Positions 23,956-31,445 of a stretch of 32,565 nucleotides of DNA are shown here, in pieces; position 1 is the stretch's first letter; each line of letters begins with the position of its first letter. Under the pieces are notes generated by a model. That model ran no database searches. It worked only from the letters and a program-made list of their open reading frames with translations, and was not told the DNA's origin. The stretch lies in the NCBI GenBank assembly GCA_013360945.1, contig JABWAQ010000040.1, positions 1 through 32,565 of the forward strand, in the 5' to 3' direction. This stretch comes from Candidatus Brocadia sp. GTDB taxonomy: Bacteria > Planctomycetota > Brocadiia > Brocadiales > Brocadiaceae. Both the position numbers and the translations under genes were made by a program.

Positions 23956-25689
23956 ATGGCAATGAAAGATATTACCTACATCGTACCGAAGAACAACAAG
24001 GAGGTCTTTGTTGATCCGGCGATGCATCGTATTCCGGAAATGATACTGGCGAATAAGCATACCATAAATCGTTATACCGTTGAAATCAACGGCGTACCCT
24101 TGCCGGTGTTGCGAGAGAAGACCCGTAAGGAGTTATTGCGTATGGCGGTTAGGTATACTGATGGAATTCAATCATTGATTCAAAAAGATCGTCCTGGTTC
24201 ATGTCGTTATATGCGGAATAGTAGCCAGGAAGATGTATTGCGGCATAGAGTACCAGAAACGTTATCCATGAAGGGGCTGCCCCTGGATTCTGAGGCAATC
24301 AGGGGTATTCCGATTATCCAGACGGGACATGAGCCGGTTTTTTACTATCCGGGGGTATGGATAAAGAATCATCTCGCACACTATTTAGCCACAAAGATGG
24401 GCGGCATTGGGGTAAATATGATTGTAGACAATGATGCCTGCAAGATGGGTTTCATGCACATGCCGGTTTTGTCAGAAATACCGGCAAATATCCGGAAGGT
24501 AGCATTGGTAGAAGGCTTGGATAATGTTGCATACGAAGAGGTCGCTTTTGATCACGTTGAAACAATACTCCGATTCAGGGAAGAAATAATAACTTTGTTT
24601 AAGAAAAATGTGTCAGATGAAACCATAAAAACCACGATGGAATCGATGCAATCCACCTTTGAGAATTTTATGAACTGCGTTACGGGATGCTATCAGATGG
24701 GTTGTACTGATATGGTCGGTTTATTGAGCACTGCACGGCGTTCTTTGGAGACAAGCTTTTGTCTGGATAATCTCGAAATCCCCGTTTCCTGGATGTGTGA
24801 TACCGACGGTTTTTGTCAGTTCTTATTGCATCTTTTCTATAATGCAGAACGGTTTGCTCATATCTACAACGAAAAATTAGCTGAATACCGGGCTATTCAC
24901 AAGATTCGTTCAAAGGCAAATCCGCTTCCGGAACTGAAGACCGAAGGGAATGCAGTGGAGCTGCCCTTTTGGGTGTGGAAGGCAGGCGAACAGCGGAAAA
25001 GGTGTTATCTGAGAAAGGAAGGGGAGTCTCTGGGAATTACTGACGGAGCGGAGGTTTTTCTTACTCTAAAAAAGGGTGATGGTTTCCCGGTACAGGGAGC
25101 AAAATTGAGGGAATTGAGGCATGCGCGTGTGAAGCTGCGGCCGCGTGCAATTACCGCAACAATGTTTTCTCGCCTGTTCTTTTCAGACATATTTATTCAT
25201 GGGATTGGAGGAGCAAAATACGATACCATTACCGATGAGATTATCAGGGAATTTTTTGGCATCGATCCCCCGTCATTTGCTACCATCTCTACGACCCTGT
25301 TTTTGCCATTAGAGACCTTTGATGTGAATACGGGTACGCTCCATGCCCTTCACTATGAGTTGAAGGATATGAACTATAATCCGGAGCGGTATGCATCGGA
25401 AGAGCTTCTTCGTGATGAGGGATTTATCGGCCGGATGAAAGAAAAACAGAGATTGCTGGAGATGATGGCGGTTTGTAGCGGGGAAGAAAAAAGTCGTTAT
25501 TTTCATCGGATTGGTGAATTAAATAAATTAAATCTGCTCCGCCTGGAGGATGAAATGGAAAAGAAAAAGAAAGAGATAGAAGAAGCCAATAACAAGCTTG
25601 CCTACAATGAAGTGGTTCAATTCAGGGAATACGCCGTTGCTATCTATCCGATGAAGGTGTTAGAGGAGTATTTCTTGCGCGTTTTCTGA
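23956..25689 (+). CDS. BshC-like protein of unknown substrate
   Basis: A 577-residue cytosolic protein that resembles putative cysteine ligases of the BshC family (last step of bacillithiol synthesis) in size and layout. It has an N-terminal nucleotide-fold-like segment with 'IIQTGHEPVFYYPGVWIKN' (compare TGQQ-x-GL in BshC), a long middle, 'RPRAITATMFSRLFFSD' with 'IFIHGIGGAKYD', and a C-terminal coiled coil ('LRLEDEMEKKKKEIEE') before a hydrophobic end. The match is by pattern only; no other bacillithiol gene (bshA, bshB) is in the window, so the function is uncertain. Its 3' end overlaps the convergent Cache gene by 50 bases. No clear Shine-Dalgarno. Confidence 0.5.
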   Translation: MAMKDITYIVPKNNKEVFVDPAMHRIPEMILANKHTINRYTVEINGVPLPVLREKTRKELLRMAVRYTDGIQSLIQKDRPGSCRYMRNSSQEDVLRHRVPETLSMKGLPLDSEAIRGIPIIQTGHEPVFYYPGVWIKNHLAHYLATKMGGIGVNMIVDNDACKMGFMHMPVLSEIPANIRKVALVEGLDNVAYEEVAFDHVETILRFREEIITLFKKNVSDETIKTTMESMQSTFENFMNCVTGCYQMGCTDMVGLLSTARRSLETSFCLDNLEIPVSWMCDTDGFCQFLLHLFYNAERFAHIYNEKLAEYRAIHKIRSKANPLPELKTEGNAVELPFWVWKAGEQRKRCYLRKEGESLGITDGAEVFLTLKKGDGFPVQGAKLRELRHARVKLRPRAITATMFSRLFFSDIFIHGIGGAKYDTITDEIIREFFGIDPPSFATISTTLFLPLETFDVNTGTLHALHYELKDMNYNPERYASEELLRDEGFIGRMKEKQRLLEMMAVCSGEEKSRYFHRIGELNKLNLLRLEDEMEKKKKEIEEANNKLAYNEVVQFREYAVAIYPMKVLEEYFLRVF

Positions 25690-26674
25690 TGGTGAAATAG
25701 ATATAGATACCGGTAATGCTTCCAATGACAGCGCCAACGATAATCAAGTCAGTTTTCAGGACAAGGATAGGATAAAATGCCTCTTTCACATCTATCTTTA
25801 CTATAAGCACCCACGTAACATCTTTCAGGTTGTCGAGCGGCGTATAAGCGCTCAGCACGGAGATATTCCGATAGTCCTTTACAATTTTCACATCGGTGTT
25901 TCCACGTAGTGCATCTTGTACGGCCTTGGTGTTGATTTCGAGTTTTAGGATGGTGTTTTGGGTGAGAAACCTCGACTTCGACCGCATAAAATAGTCGTCG
26001 CCTACGATGTAAATCTCGCCTGTCTCCCCCAACCCGTCTCTCTGTGATAAAAAAACGTCAATTGAAGAGTGAGGTATTTCTGCAACAACGACGCCTAAAA
26101 GTTTATTGGTAATATCATATACCGGCGCTGCCCCCATAAAGATAAAGTCTTTTGTCGTCTCGCACCACGTTAAATCCGAAAATTTTACGTTGTTTGTACC
26201 CTCTTTAAATATTTCCCCAATGGTAAAAGAACTATACTCTCCGCTATATAAATTAGTTCCAATATATTCATCCCTTTTGACTCCGAAGACAACATTCCCG
26301 TCGGCATCTATCAAGAATATATTATTATATCCGTGCTTTCTGAGAAAATGCTCTATCAGAGGACCATAATAAGTATCCACTTGTTTGTAAGCAGAGTCGT
26401 CGAAACCTCCGGACTTAAAGGCACTTGCAAACCGTGGCAGGCTTTGAACAACCAGGGGATTTTTCGAAAGGATATGGATGTCTCCGTATCTTTCATGGAA
26501 GAAATTTTGAATTTCCAATTTTTTAATTTCACGGACGGAAATTAAATGGTTTACAAATTCATTTCGAAATGCGGGAACTATGGTCCGGTATGTGAGAGGA
26601 CCCATTATAACTAAAAAGGTAAAAATAGCTATACCCGATGCAATGAGAATTTTGCGGACAGGTTTCAACGTCAC
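25640..26674 (-). CDS. Membrane Cache-domain sensor without output domain
   Basis: A 344-residue protein with a transmembrane helix at about residues 9-29, a periplasmic double-Cache-like region (about 30-305: 'KKLEIQNFFHERYGDIHIL', 'NNIFLIDADGNVVFGVKRDE', 'FMGAAPVYD', 'GVVVAEIPHSSIDVFL', 'GETGEIYIVGDD') and a second helix at about 312-332 ('TDLIIVGAVIGSITGIYIYF'), then only about 12 residues. This is the sensor half of a chemoreceptor, histidine kinase or cyclase, but no HAMP, kinase or GGDEF part follows. Either it works with a partner or the gene was cut short where it meets the convergent BshC-like gene. A sigma-70 promoter lies about 80 bases upstream. Confidence 0.85.
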   Translation of the reverse strand: MTLKPVRKILIASGIAIFTFLVIMGPLTYRTIVPAFRNEFVNHLISVREIKKLEIQNFFHERYGDIHILSKNPLVVQSLPRFASAFKSGGFDDSAYKQVDTYYGPLIEHFLRKHGYNNIFLIDADGNVVFGVKRDEYIGTNLYSGEYSSFTIGEIFKEGTNNVKFSDLTWCETTKDFIFMGAAPVYDITNKLLGVVVAEIPHSSIDVFLSQRDGLGETGEIYIVGDDYFMRSKSRFLTQNTILKLEINTKAVQDALRGNTDVKIVKDYRNISVLSAYTPLDNLKDVTWVLIVKIDVKEAFYPILVLKTDLIIVGAVIGSITGIYIYFTIRKRARNTPLTPSSDR

Positions 26675-26753
26675 AATTCAAACATCTTGCAGATGCTTGC
26701 TCCGCGATAAAGTTATATAAAATAATGTTAAGGGAACAACAATTTAGTACAAG

Positions 26754-26781
26754 ATAATACAAATAAATTTTATTTTGTCAA
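26754..26781 (-). promoter_or_regulatory. Sigma-70 promoter for the Cache gene
   Basis: On the minus strand TTGACA (26781-26776), 16 bases, then TATTAT (26759-26754). The start of transcription would be near 26747, giving a leader of about 73 bases. The -35 box lies directly after the stop codon of the preceding TIM-barrel gene. Confidence 0.6.
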
Positions 26782-26783
26782 GT

Positions 26784-27686
26784 CTATTGATAAACCGATT
26801 GATAGGTTTCGATGAGAAAGCTTATATCTTCCACGTCTCCGTCTATCACCTCAATGGTAAAGTGATTAACGTCATTCTTTTTTAGAATGGAAATAATTTT
26901 GTCCATATTCATATCATACTCTCTGGAGAAATGCGAATGTGTATCACCGTCTGGATATTTGAGGTTCCAGTCGAGAGGAGTTCTATTAGTGTTCAGATGC
27001 ACACCGATTACCTGGCACAGCTTGCACACCTCGTCAAGACCCGTGTAAAAATCAAATTTGTTTAAAATAGAGGATGCCCACAGGTGGCCGGTATCGAGCC
27101 AAATTGGGCAATCGAGGTATATCATGTGTGCTGGAGTCTGGTTGCCATTGCCGATACCGGGAAAATCATTTTCCAGGCAAAGGGTATAGGATGGATACCT
27201 TTCTCTCAGGTGTTTCATGTTTTTTTTCACGGTATTTTGATATTTCCGGAACTCTTCCGTCTCCAGGAATTTTGGATCCATGACTCGTGTGTCCTTCAGC
27301 CGGTATTTATTGTCTATAGCATCGCGCAATACCTTGCCGTAATGAGCCGGGTCGTTTTTAATAGGTTTTTGAGTCATAAAAAAACCGTGAAATAATGCGA
27401 CATTGCTTTGAAGGGACTGCATGACGTGCGCAGTTTTTTGAAATGCATCAAGGCTGGTATGAAAATCGTCATTTGCAAGGTTAATAAAATAGTCAGAAAA
27501 TACGGGGGCATGTATCGTAAATTTCGTATCGAGCCCTTTAATTTTGTCATACAATTCTTTCGTAACAGAATTATGTAACTGAATGCCAAATTCGAAACCG
27601 TGTGATTCAATAAGATTTCTGCATCGTTGAATCTTTGCAATGACATCGTCAGAAGAAAAACACATGGTGCTCAGTTCTATTTTCAT
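26784..27686 (-). CDS. Xylose isomerase-like TIM-barrel protein
   Basis: A 300-residue TIM barrel of the sugar isomerase/endonuclease IV type. The strand ends carry the expected metal or catalytic residues: 'FTIHAPVFSD', 'ALFHGFF', 'LCLENDFPG' (Glu), 'WLDTGHLWAS' (Asp-x-x-His), 'IGVHLNTNRT' (His) and 'HFTIEVIDGD' (Glu). It could be an epimerase/isomerase or a phosphatase-like lyase; the substrate is not readable. No Shine-Dalgarno is seen. It sits directly upstream of the Cache gene, but that gene has its own promoter. Confidence 0.8.
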   Translation of the reverse strand: MKIELSTMCFSSDDVIAKIQRCRNLIESHGFEFGIQLHNSVTKELYDKIKGLDTKFTIHAPVFSDYFINLANDDFHTSLDAFQKTAHVMQSLQSNVALFHGFFMTQKPIKNDPAHYGKVLRDAIDNKYRLKDTRVMDPKFLETEEFRKYQNTVKKNMKHLRERYPSYTLCLENDFPGIGNGNQTPAHMIYLDCPIWLDTGHLWASSILNKFDFYTGLDEVCKLCQVIGVHLNTNRTPLDWNLKYPDGDTHSHFSREYDMNMDKIISILKKNDVNHFTIEVIDGDVEDISFLIETYQSVYQ

Positions 27687-28015
27687 AGTGTATTTACTCT
27701 AGTATAGAAACTTTTTTTAAAAAAGAAAGATGAATTTGCAAATTAACAGTATTTCCGCTAGTATTTAGGTATGTTACTCGATTATTCAACATGAAGTAGG
27801 AAATTCATTCCTATTGGTAGCGTTGTATCCTTTGAAGTTTATCTTTACGTTGTACTATAAAATCATTCTAATTCCAGATATTAACAACGCTTAAGTAGAT
27901 ATTAATTCATAGTAAAGAATACCGTATTAAGGCTTGTTTTAAAGGTATATAATTTGCGAAATTTGATTGTTAGAAACAATTTGACATATAATCATTTTTT
28001 CAAGAATGGGCTGTC
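27687..28015. other. Divergent intergenic region
   Basis: About 330 AT-rich bases between divergent genes, without a gene. The only supported element is the promoter at 27963-27992. TTGTT-AGA-AACAA (about 27968-27980) lies in its spacer and could be a small operator. Confidence 0.5.
27963..27992 (+). promoter_or_regulatory. Sigma-70 promoter for the 344-residue protein gene
   Basis: TTGATT (27963-27968), 18 bases, exact TATAAT (27987-27992). Transcription would begin about 20 bases before the ATG at 28016, giving a very short leader. The spacer contains the palindrome TTGTT-AGA-AACAA. Confidence 0.6.
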
Positions 28016-29050
28016 ATGATAGAAACATCAAAAGTTTTGATAGGTAATAAACTGGTTGATTTTGACGTCCAAATAGGTGCCTATAATGGTACAGAATCCT
28101 CATCATTTAAAGAGATCATGTATGATGAATTGAAAAGGCAAGATTTAGAAAAGATGCGCAATTATGATACAGTAACTACCAGGATTGCGGGTGGGACAAT
28201 GTCTCAGCTTGAACGGAATAGTTTTGAGGCGCAGGCATTATGCTCAGATTCAAAAAAAAGCACACTATCGATAGAGTTAAAAGAACAGTTTAAAAAATAC
28301 AAAGAGGATCAATTGCTATCAAATCCTGGAGGGGATCATTTCAATTTGGATAAAGACACTGATGCTATAGATTATAATAATGATCAATCTAAATTTAGTG
28401 TAAGGGTAGGAAAAGACCTCAAAGATGCCGGAGAAAATTTCATAAATATATTTAAGGATCTGGGGCCTGGTGCAACATTTAAATATGTTGACAAAGATGG
28501 CTGTATTCAAGAAGGTAAGAAGGTGGGATTTGGGGGTACCCTGGTTAATTTTTTAAAAGATATGGCAAGCGGGGTTACCTTGGGTAAATATCCACTCGTA
28601 GGTGAAAATCCTCCTGAGAATGCATTGGAAGCTGCAAAACATTTCTTTAAGAAGATATTTGTGGATGCCATATTAAGGGGTATGGTTGTGGGAATGCCAA
28701 GAAGCGCCATCCATGTTGGGGAGAATGTAGTGTTTACCTGCATTAATTTAGCAGAAATTGTTCCAGACGCAACAATCGGTAATTATAAAGCAGGACGGGA
28801 AACAGTTACGGAAGTATTCGATGATACGCAGGTGTTGGTTGACTTTGTTACAGATATCATTCCTACGGCAGAGGCAGGTTCCAGAACGCGCGCCTTTACA
28901 TTTGAAAAGGGTCTCAGGGGACTTCCCATCATCAACAATATTACTACCCCAGAGCAAGGAGCAAAAGAAGAAAACTGGAAATATGTGCGAAATACACCGC
29001 TTAGGAAGGTTGTTGAATCGATGGCAACATTGATACCTGTTCGAATTTAA
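28016..29050 (+). CDS. Unrecognised 344-residue protein
   Basis: I do not recognise the family. There is no signal peptide or clear transmembrane segment. Residues 1-100 are charged and probably helical. Around residue 110 is an acidic 'LDKDTDAIDYNND' stretch shaped like a calcium loop (D-x-D-x-D-x-x-D). The C-terminal two-thirds has longer conserved-looking blocks: 'GGTLVNFLKDMASGVTLGKY', 'GMVVGMPRSAIHVGENVVF', 'EIVPDATIGNYKAGRETVTE', 'VTDIIPTAEAGSRTRAF' and 'WKYVRNTPLRKVVESMA'. These look like a real domain under selection. It is a single gene with its own promoter, ending 55 bases before tRNA-Arg. The ribosome site is weak. Confidence 0.75.
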   Translation: MIETSKVLIGNKLVDFDVQIGAYNGTESSSFKEIMYDELKRQDLEKMRNYDTVTTRIAGGTMSQLERNSFEAQALCSDSKKSTLSIELKEQFKKYKEDQLLSNPGGDHFNLDKDTDAIDYNNDQSKFSVRVGKDLKDAGENFINIFKDLGPGATFKYVDKDGCIQEGKKVGFGGTLVNFLKDMASGVTLGKYPLVGENPPENALEAAKHFFKKIFVDAILRGMVVGMPRSAIHVGENVVFTCINLAEIVPDATIGNYKAGRETVTEVFDDTQVLVDFVTDIIPTAEAGSRTRAFTFEKGLRGLPIINNITTPEQGAKEENWKYVRNTPLRKVVESMATLIPVRI

Positions 29051-29065
29051 TACTCTAAAATTGTA

Positions 29066-29093
29066 TTGATATTTGGCCTAATATTGATATAAT
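29066..29093 (+). promoter_or_regulatory. Sigma-70 promoter for the tRNA pair
   Basis: TTGATA (29066-29071), 16 bases, exact TATAAT (29088-29093), ending 12 bases before tRNA-Arg. It can drive both tRNA genes. Confidence 0.65.
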
Positions 29094-29105
29094 TTTACTG
29101 TTCAA

Positions 29106-29182
<77 letters not shown>

Positions 29183-29225
29183 TATACAACATATTTGAAA
29201 TATGTAGCACCTCAACGAATGCTGT

Positions 29226-29303
29226 GGTGGGCGTAGCTCAGCTGGATAGAGCATTAGACTGTGGCTCTAAGGGTCGCGGGTTCGAATCCCGTCGCTCACC
29301 CCA
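29226..29303 (+). tRNA. tRNA-His (GTG)
   Basis: Acceptor GTGGGCG/CGCTCAC with the extra G(-1) at 29226 opposite the discriminator C, the hallmark of tRNA-His. Anticodon stem TTAGA/TCTAA, loop CTGTGGC (anticodon GTG), T-arm GCGGGTTCGAATCCCGT, encoded CCA. It lies 43 bases after tRNA-Arg. Confidence 0.97.
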
Positions 29304-29311
29304 AATAACTC

Positions 29312-29349
29312 ATTGCAGGTCAAAAGACTCAGCGTTTTTGACCTGCAAT
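29312..29349 (+). terminator. Hairpin after tRNA-His
   Basis: Perfect 14-base arms ATTGCAGGTCAAAA (29312-29325) and TTTTGACCTGCAAT (29336-29349) with a 10-base loop. There is no T run after it, so termination may be Rho-assisted or the hairpin may serve 3' processing. Confidence 0.6.
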
Positions 29350-29555
29350 AAATACCGTCACCAAACTGTCCCCAAAACGTTCTCCATGTATCTCCGTTAA
29401 CTCAAACTTTTATCTTAATTCAGTTTGACTTAATAAACAAAATTGTAAGGAACACGTGCATCTTGGAGGGAACGAACCTGAATCCATGATGCTTGTCCAT
29501 ACGACGCAAGTCCGATACCTACGCAATCTTTGCCGCCTTTCATAACTCAGTGACA
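29350..29555. other. Gap between tRNA-His hairpin and first direct repeat
   Basis: No gene recognised. It contains a GGTTCG-like stretch on the minus strand around 29475-29490, too isolated to be a tRNA. It could hold a decayed attachment site or integrase tail; nothing confirms that. Confidence 0.35.
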
Positions 29556-29674
29556 TTGTGTCTGTTACGATTGTAATAATTTAGCATGTAATAAGTTACA
29601 ACATAAATTTGATTCTGGTAATAGCGTTTCATTCCGATTAATTCCGTTGCTTTCGGTCACAATTTGGTCACAGT
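29556..29674 (+). repeat. Direct repeat of about 119 bases, copy 1
   Basis: Begins TTGTGTCTGTTACGATTG, contains AGCATGTAATAAGTTACAAC and ends GGTCACAATTTGGTCACAGT. It aligns with 32288-32405 at most positions with a few one-base gaps. The two copies enclose the toxin-antitoxin and IS630 remnants next to the tRNA genes. On the minus strand copy 1 is open for about 35 codons (starting CDQIVTESNGI), so the repeat might be a gene tail. Confidence 0.8.
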
Positions 29675-29774
29675 ATAAAATGTTCATTATTTGTAACGTA
29701 TTTTAAACTTTGTCTATTTGACATAATCAGTTCAAGATGATAAATTCGCTTTCAAGAAAACTGACCTAAGCACG

Positions 29775-30002
29775 GTATCGCCCTCTAAAAACATTCGATT
29801 TTCAGAAGTAACAGGGTGTGTAAAAGCATTTGGATTTTGATTGGTGCGTATTAACGGCAGTCATCACATTTATAATCACCCTGATGTACAAGAATTGATA
29901 AACCTCCAAGATGTTAAAGGACAAGCAAAACCATATCAGGCAAAACAACTGTTACGAACAATTGAACGGTATAACCTGAAAATGGAGGACGAAACGGAAT
30001 GA
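29775..30002 (+). pseudogene. HicA-type toxin, broken
   Basis: Codons from about 29784 encode 'KNIRFSEVTGCVKAFGF', then TGA at 29838-29840, then in the same frame 'LVRINGSHHIYNHPDVQELI' and 'NLQDVKGQAKPYQAKQLLR', ending at 30002. This is a full HicA mRNA-interferase domain, including the catalytic His of the GSHH motif. A single change (for example CGA to TGA) would explain the internal stop. A start codon is also missing where one is expected (GTA near 29775). Its stop overlaps the HicB start (ATGA). The inner part could still be read from a GTG at 29844, but without the N-terminal strand. Confidence 0.8.
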
Positions 30003-30217
30003 AAGATTATCACATCAATATATTTTATAGCGAAGAAGACGAAGGATATATTGCTGACATACCCGATTTAAAACATTGCTCTGCTTTTGGTGAAACACAG
30101 GAAGAAGCCTTACAAGAAGTACTAAAAGCAAAAGAGGCATGGCTTGAAGCGGCGCGTACTACTGGGAAAGCAATACCAAAACCCCGCTATCATCCACATA
30201 TTTATCAGGACGCATAA
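29999..30217 (+). CDS. HicB family antitoxin
   Basis: A 72-residue HicB-like antitoxin: 'YHINIFYSEEDEGYIADIPD', then 'CSAFGETQEEALQEVLKAKEAWLE', the partial RNase H-like fold that binds HicA. The usual C-terminal DNA-binding helix-turn-helix or ribbon-helix-helix is not present; the protein ends soon after 'IPKPRYH', as in the short HicB forms. A GGAGG site lies in the end of hicA and its ATG overlaps the hicA stop. With the toxin broken, it would be an orphan antitoxin. Confidence 0.85.
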   Translation: MKDYHINIFYSEEDEGYIADIPDLKHCSAFGETQEEALQEVLKAKEAWLEAARTTGKAIPKPRYHPHIYQDA

Positions 30218-30266
30218 ACTCAAGATATACAAAACAACAAGCTCGTTTTGTGTATTTAGCAGGACA

Positions 30267-30365
30267 CTGTCGGGTGAGAATTCTTGCGATGTTAATTTGT
30301 GATCCTTTCCATTCAAAGACGACCCGGTAACCACCGATTCTTAAACGATAAAGGGCTTCGTAACC
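30267..30365 (-). pseudogene. RelE/ParE toxin C-terminal remnant
   Basis: Thirty-three codons directly after a small antitoxin stop encode 'GYEALYRLRIGGYRVVFEW' and 'KGSQINIARILTRQ'. This is the last two strands of a RelE/ParE toxin (the common R-x-GxYRVVFE pattern). There is no start and the N-terminal two-thirds is missing. It follows the antitoxin TAA without a spacer, so an internal deletion has probably joined them. Confidence 0.65.
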
Positions 30366-30443
30366 TTAGTCTTCTATCTCATCTTCTATCGTCTTGCGGA
30401 GCAGTTCTTCAAACTCTTCGATTGTTAAATCTGATACTTTCAC
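30366..30443 (-). CDS. Truncated small antitoxin
   Basis: GTG start at 30443 with AAGGAG ahead, encoding 25 residues (VKVSDLTIEEFEELLRKTIE, then DEIED) before TAA. It resembles the start of short helical antitoxins that open with 'KVSDLTVEEFKELI' and pair with RelE/ParE toxins; complete ones are about twice as long. It is probably cut off by the deletion that also removed most of the toxin. Confidence 0.5.
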   Translation of the reverse strand: MKVSDLTIEEFEELLRKTIEDEIED

Positions 30444-30490
30444 AATAAAATCTCCTTATAATTAAATTTGCATGCTGTACCTCCTTACAT

Positions 30491-30865
30491 TTAAACAGGG
30501 ATTTCGAGGAGTATTTTATCATACTTTACGAGCGGGGTTGCCTTTTCTCTGCCTTCTTTTGTCTTCTTGATCTCTATGAAACCTGCCTGGGCAAGATACT
30601 GCACGTCGTCAAAGGTGTTTTTCATATCTCTCCTAAGCATCTTGGCAAGCTCGTAAATCGATGAAGGACGTTCCTTCTTTATGGTCTTTAATATCCTTAG
30701 TCGCTCTTCCGTAAGCACCTTTCTTATTACATCGAGGTTTTCAAATGAAATGCCTTCGTGTTTCTTGACCTTTTCTCCCTTCTCCAGTTTTTCGCATACT
30801 TCTTTCACTTCTTTGAAAAGTTCATTATCTGATTTAATCGCTATTTTTATGTTTCTTACCCTCAT
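30491..30865 (-). CDS. HTH antitoxin, TumA-like
   Basis: A 124-residue DNA-binding protein: 'IRKVLTEERLRILKTIKKERPSSIYELAKMLRRD' (in parts) with 'FDDVQYLAQAGFIEIKKTKEG' is a winged helix-turn-helix of the COG4190 type, known as the antitoxin/repressor partner of TumE-family toxins. It starts 32 bases inside the end of the upstream toxin gene, a typical translationally coupled arrangement. The gene is intact although its toxin has an internal stop. The lysine-rich tail 'TKEGREKATPLVKYDKI' is the wing. Confidence 0.8.
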   Translation of the reverse strand: MRVRNIKIAIKSDNELFKEVKEVCEKLEKGEKVKKHEGISFENLDVIRKVLTEERLRILKTIKKERPSSIYELAKMLRRDMKNTFDDVQYLAQAGFIEIKKTKEGREKATPLVKYDKILLEIPV

Positions 30866-31148
30866 GGCCTTTCTCCCCGAATTGCTTAATATCGTTCATA
30901 AAATCTTTCCAGAGCATGTCTAACCCCTGAAATTTATACGGGTATTCTCTTCCCCTGGAATGCCAATGGTCTCCTTTGCCTTCCGCGTTGTCGTAGCCAA
31001 TCACCCTTTTCCCGTTAACAATCTATACTAGGGAATATTTATATCCATGTGGTTTATCATCGCTTTTGAGCACTCTCCATATCTTTATTTCTCGAAAAGT
31101 ATTCTCAGTGCCATATTTCTTTTCGTGATAGACAAGCTCGGCACTCAT
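30834..31148 (-). pseudogene. TumE family toxin with in-frame stop
   Basis: From the ATG at 31148 the frame encodes 'MSAELVYHEKKYGTENTFRE', '...PHGYKYSLV', then TAG at 31023-31025, then continues in frame 'IVNGKRVIGYDNAEGKGDHW' and 'REYPYKFQGLDMLWKDFMND', ending at 30834. TumE/DUF6516 toxins have the consensus Y-K-Y-x-L-x-Y...G-x-RxxGYDNxxGKGDHxH, so the stop sits where a Tyr is usual (TAT or TAC to TAG). All other family residues are present. It is 104 codons long, the normal size. Confidence 0.8.
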
Positions 31149-31286
31149 AGTGGTTTTATAATACCATATATTAACGAATGTATCAAGGGCGGTTAAAGAA
31201 TTTGGGAAGATTTTGGGTGGTATCTATTGAAGGTAAAATAAGGGTAAAGTGACCGGGATGATGACCGAAGCAGAACGCACGACTCC

Positions 31287-31440
31287 TTATAGATCCTTTT
31301 TCAAGTGGCCGTGTTCTATGAGCCAGTCTTTCAGGATGCGTTCGATTTGCTTGGTGAAGGAACGGCCTTCATCCGTAGCGGACTTCTTTAACGATTCTGA
31401 AATATCCGGCGGTAAGGAGTTCCGTAATCTGGTATTGAAG
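31287..31440 (-). pseudogene. Ribbon-helix-helix antitoxin-like fragment
   Basis: The minus strand encodes 'RNSLPPDISESLKKSATDEG' and 'RSFTKQIERILKDWLIEHGHL' ending KKDL at 31287. This is the Arc/MetJ-type ribbon-helix-helix pattern (SLP-x-x-x-x-x-L...A-x-x-x-G-R-S-x-x-x-x-I). The start is lost where IS630 transposase sequence begins on the other strand (about 31440-31452). Confidence 0.6.
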
Positions 31441-31445
31441 ACATT

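Noticed and set aside
29455..29530. tRNA-like sequence on the minus strand after tRNA-His.
   Set aside because: Only a GGTTCG-type T-loop resemblance; no acceptor or anticodon stem can be formed.
30122..30334. 70-codon minus-strand frame overlapping the hicB end.
   Set aside because: It is a shifted frame across the RelE/ParE remnant; the toxin similarity is in a different frame.
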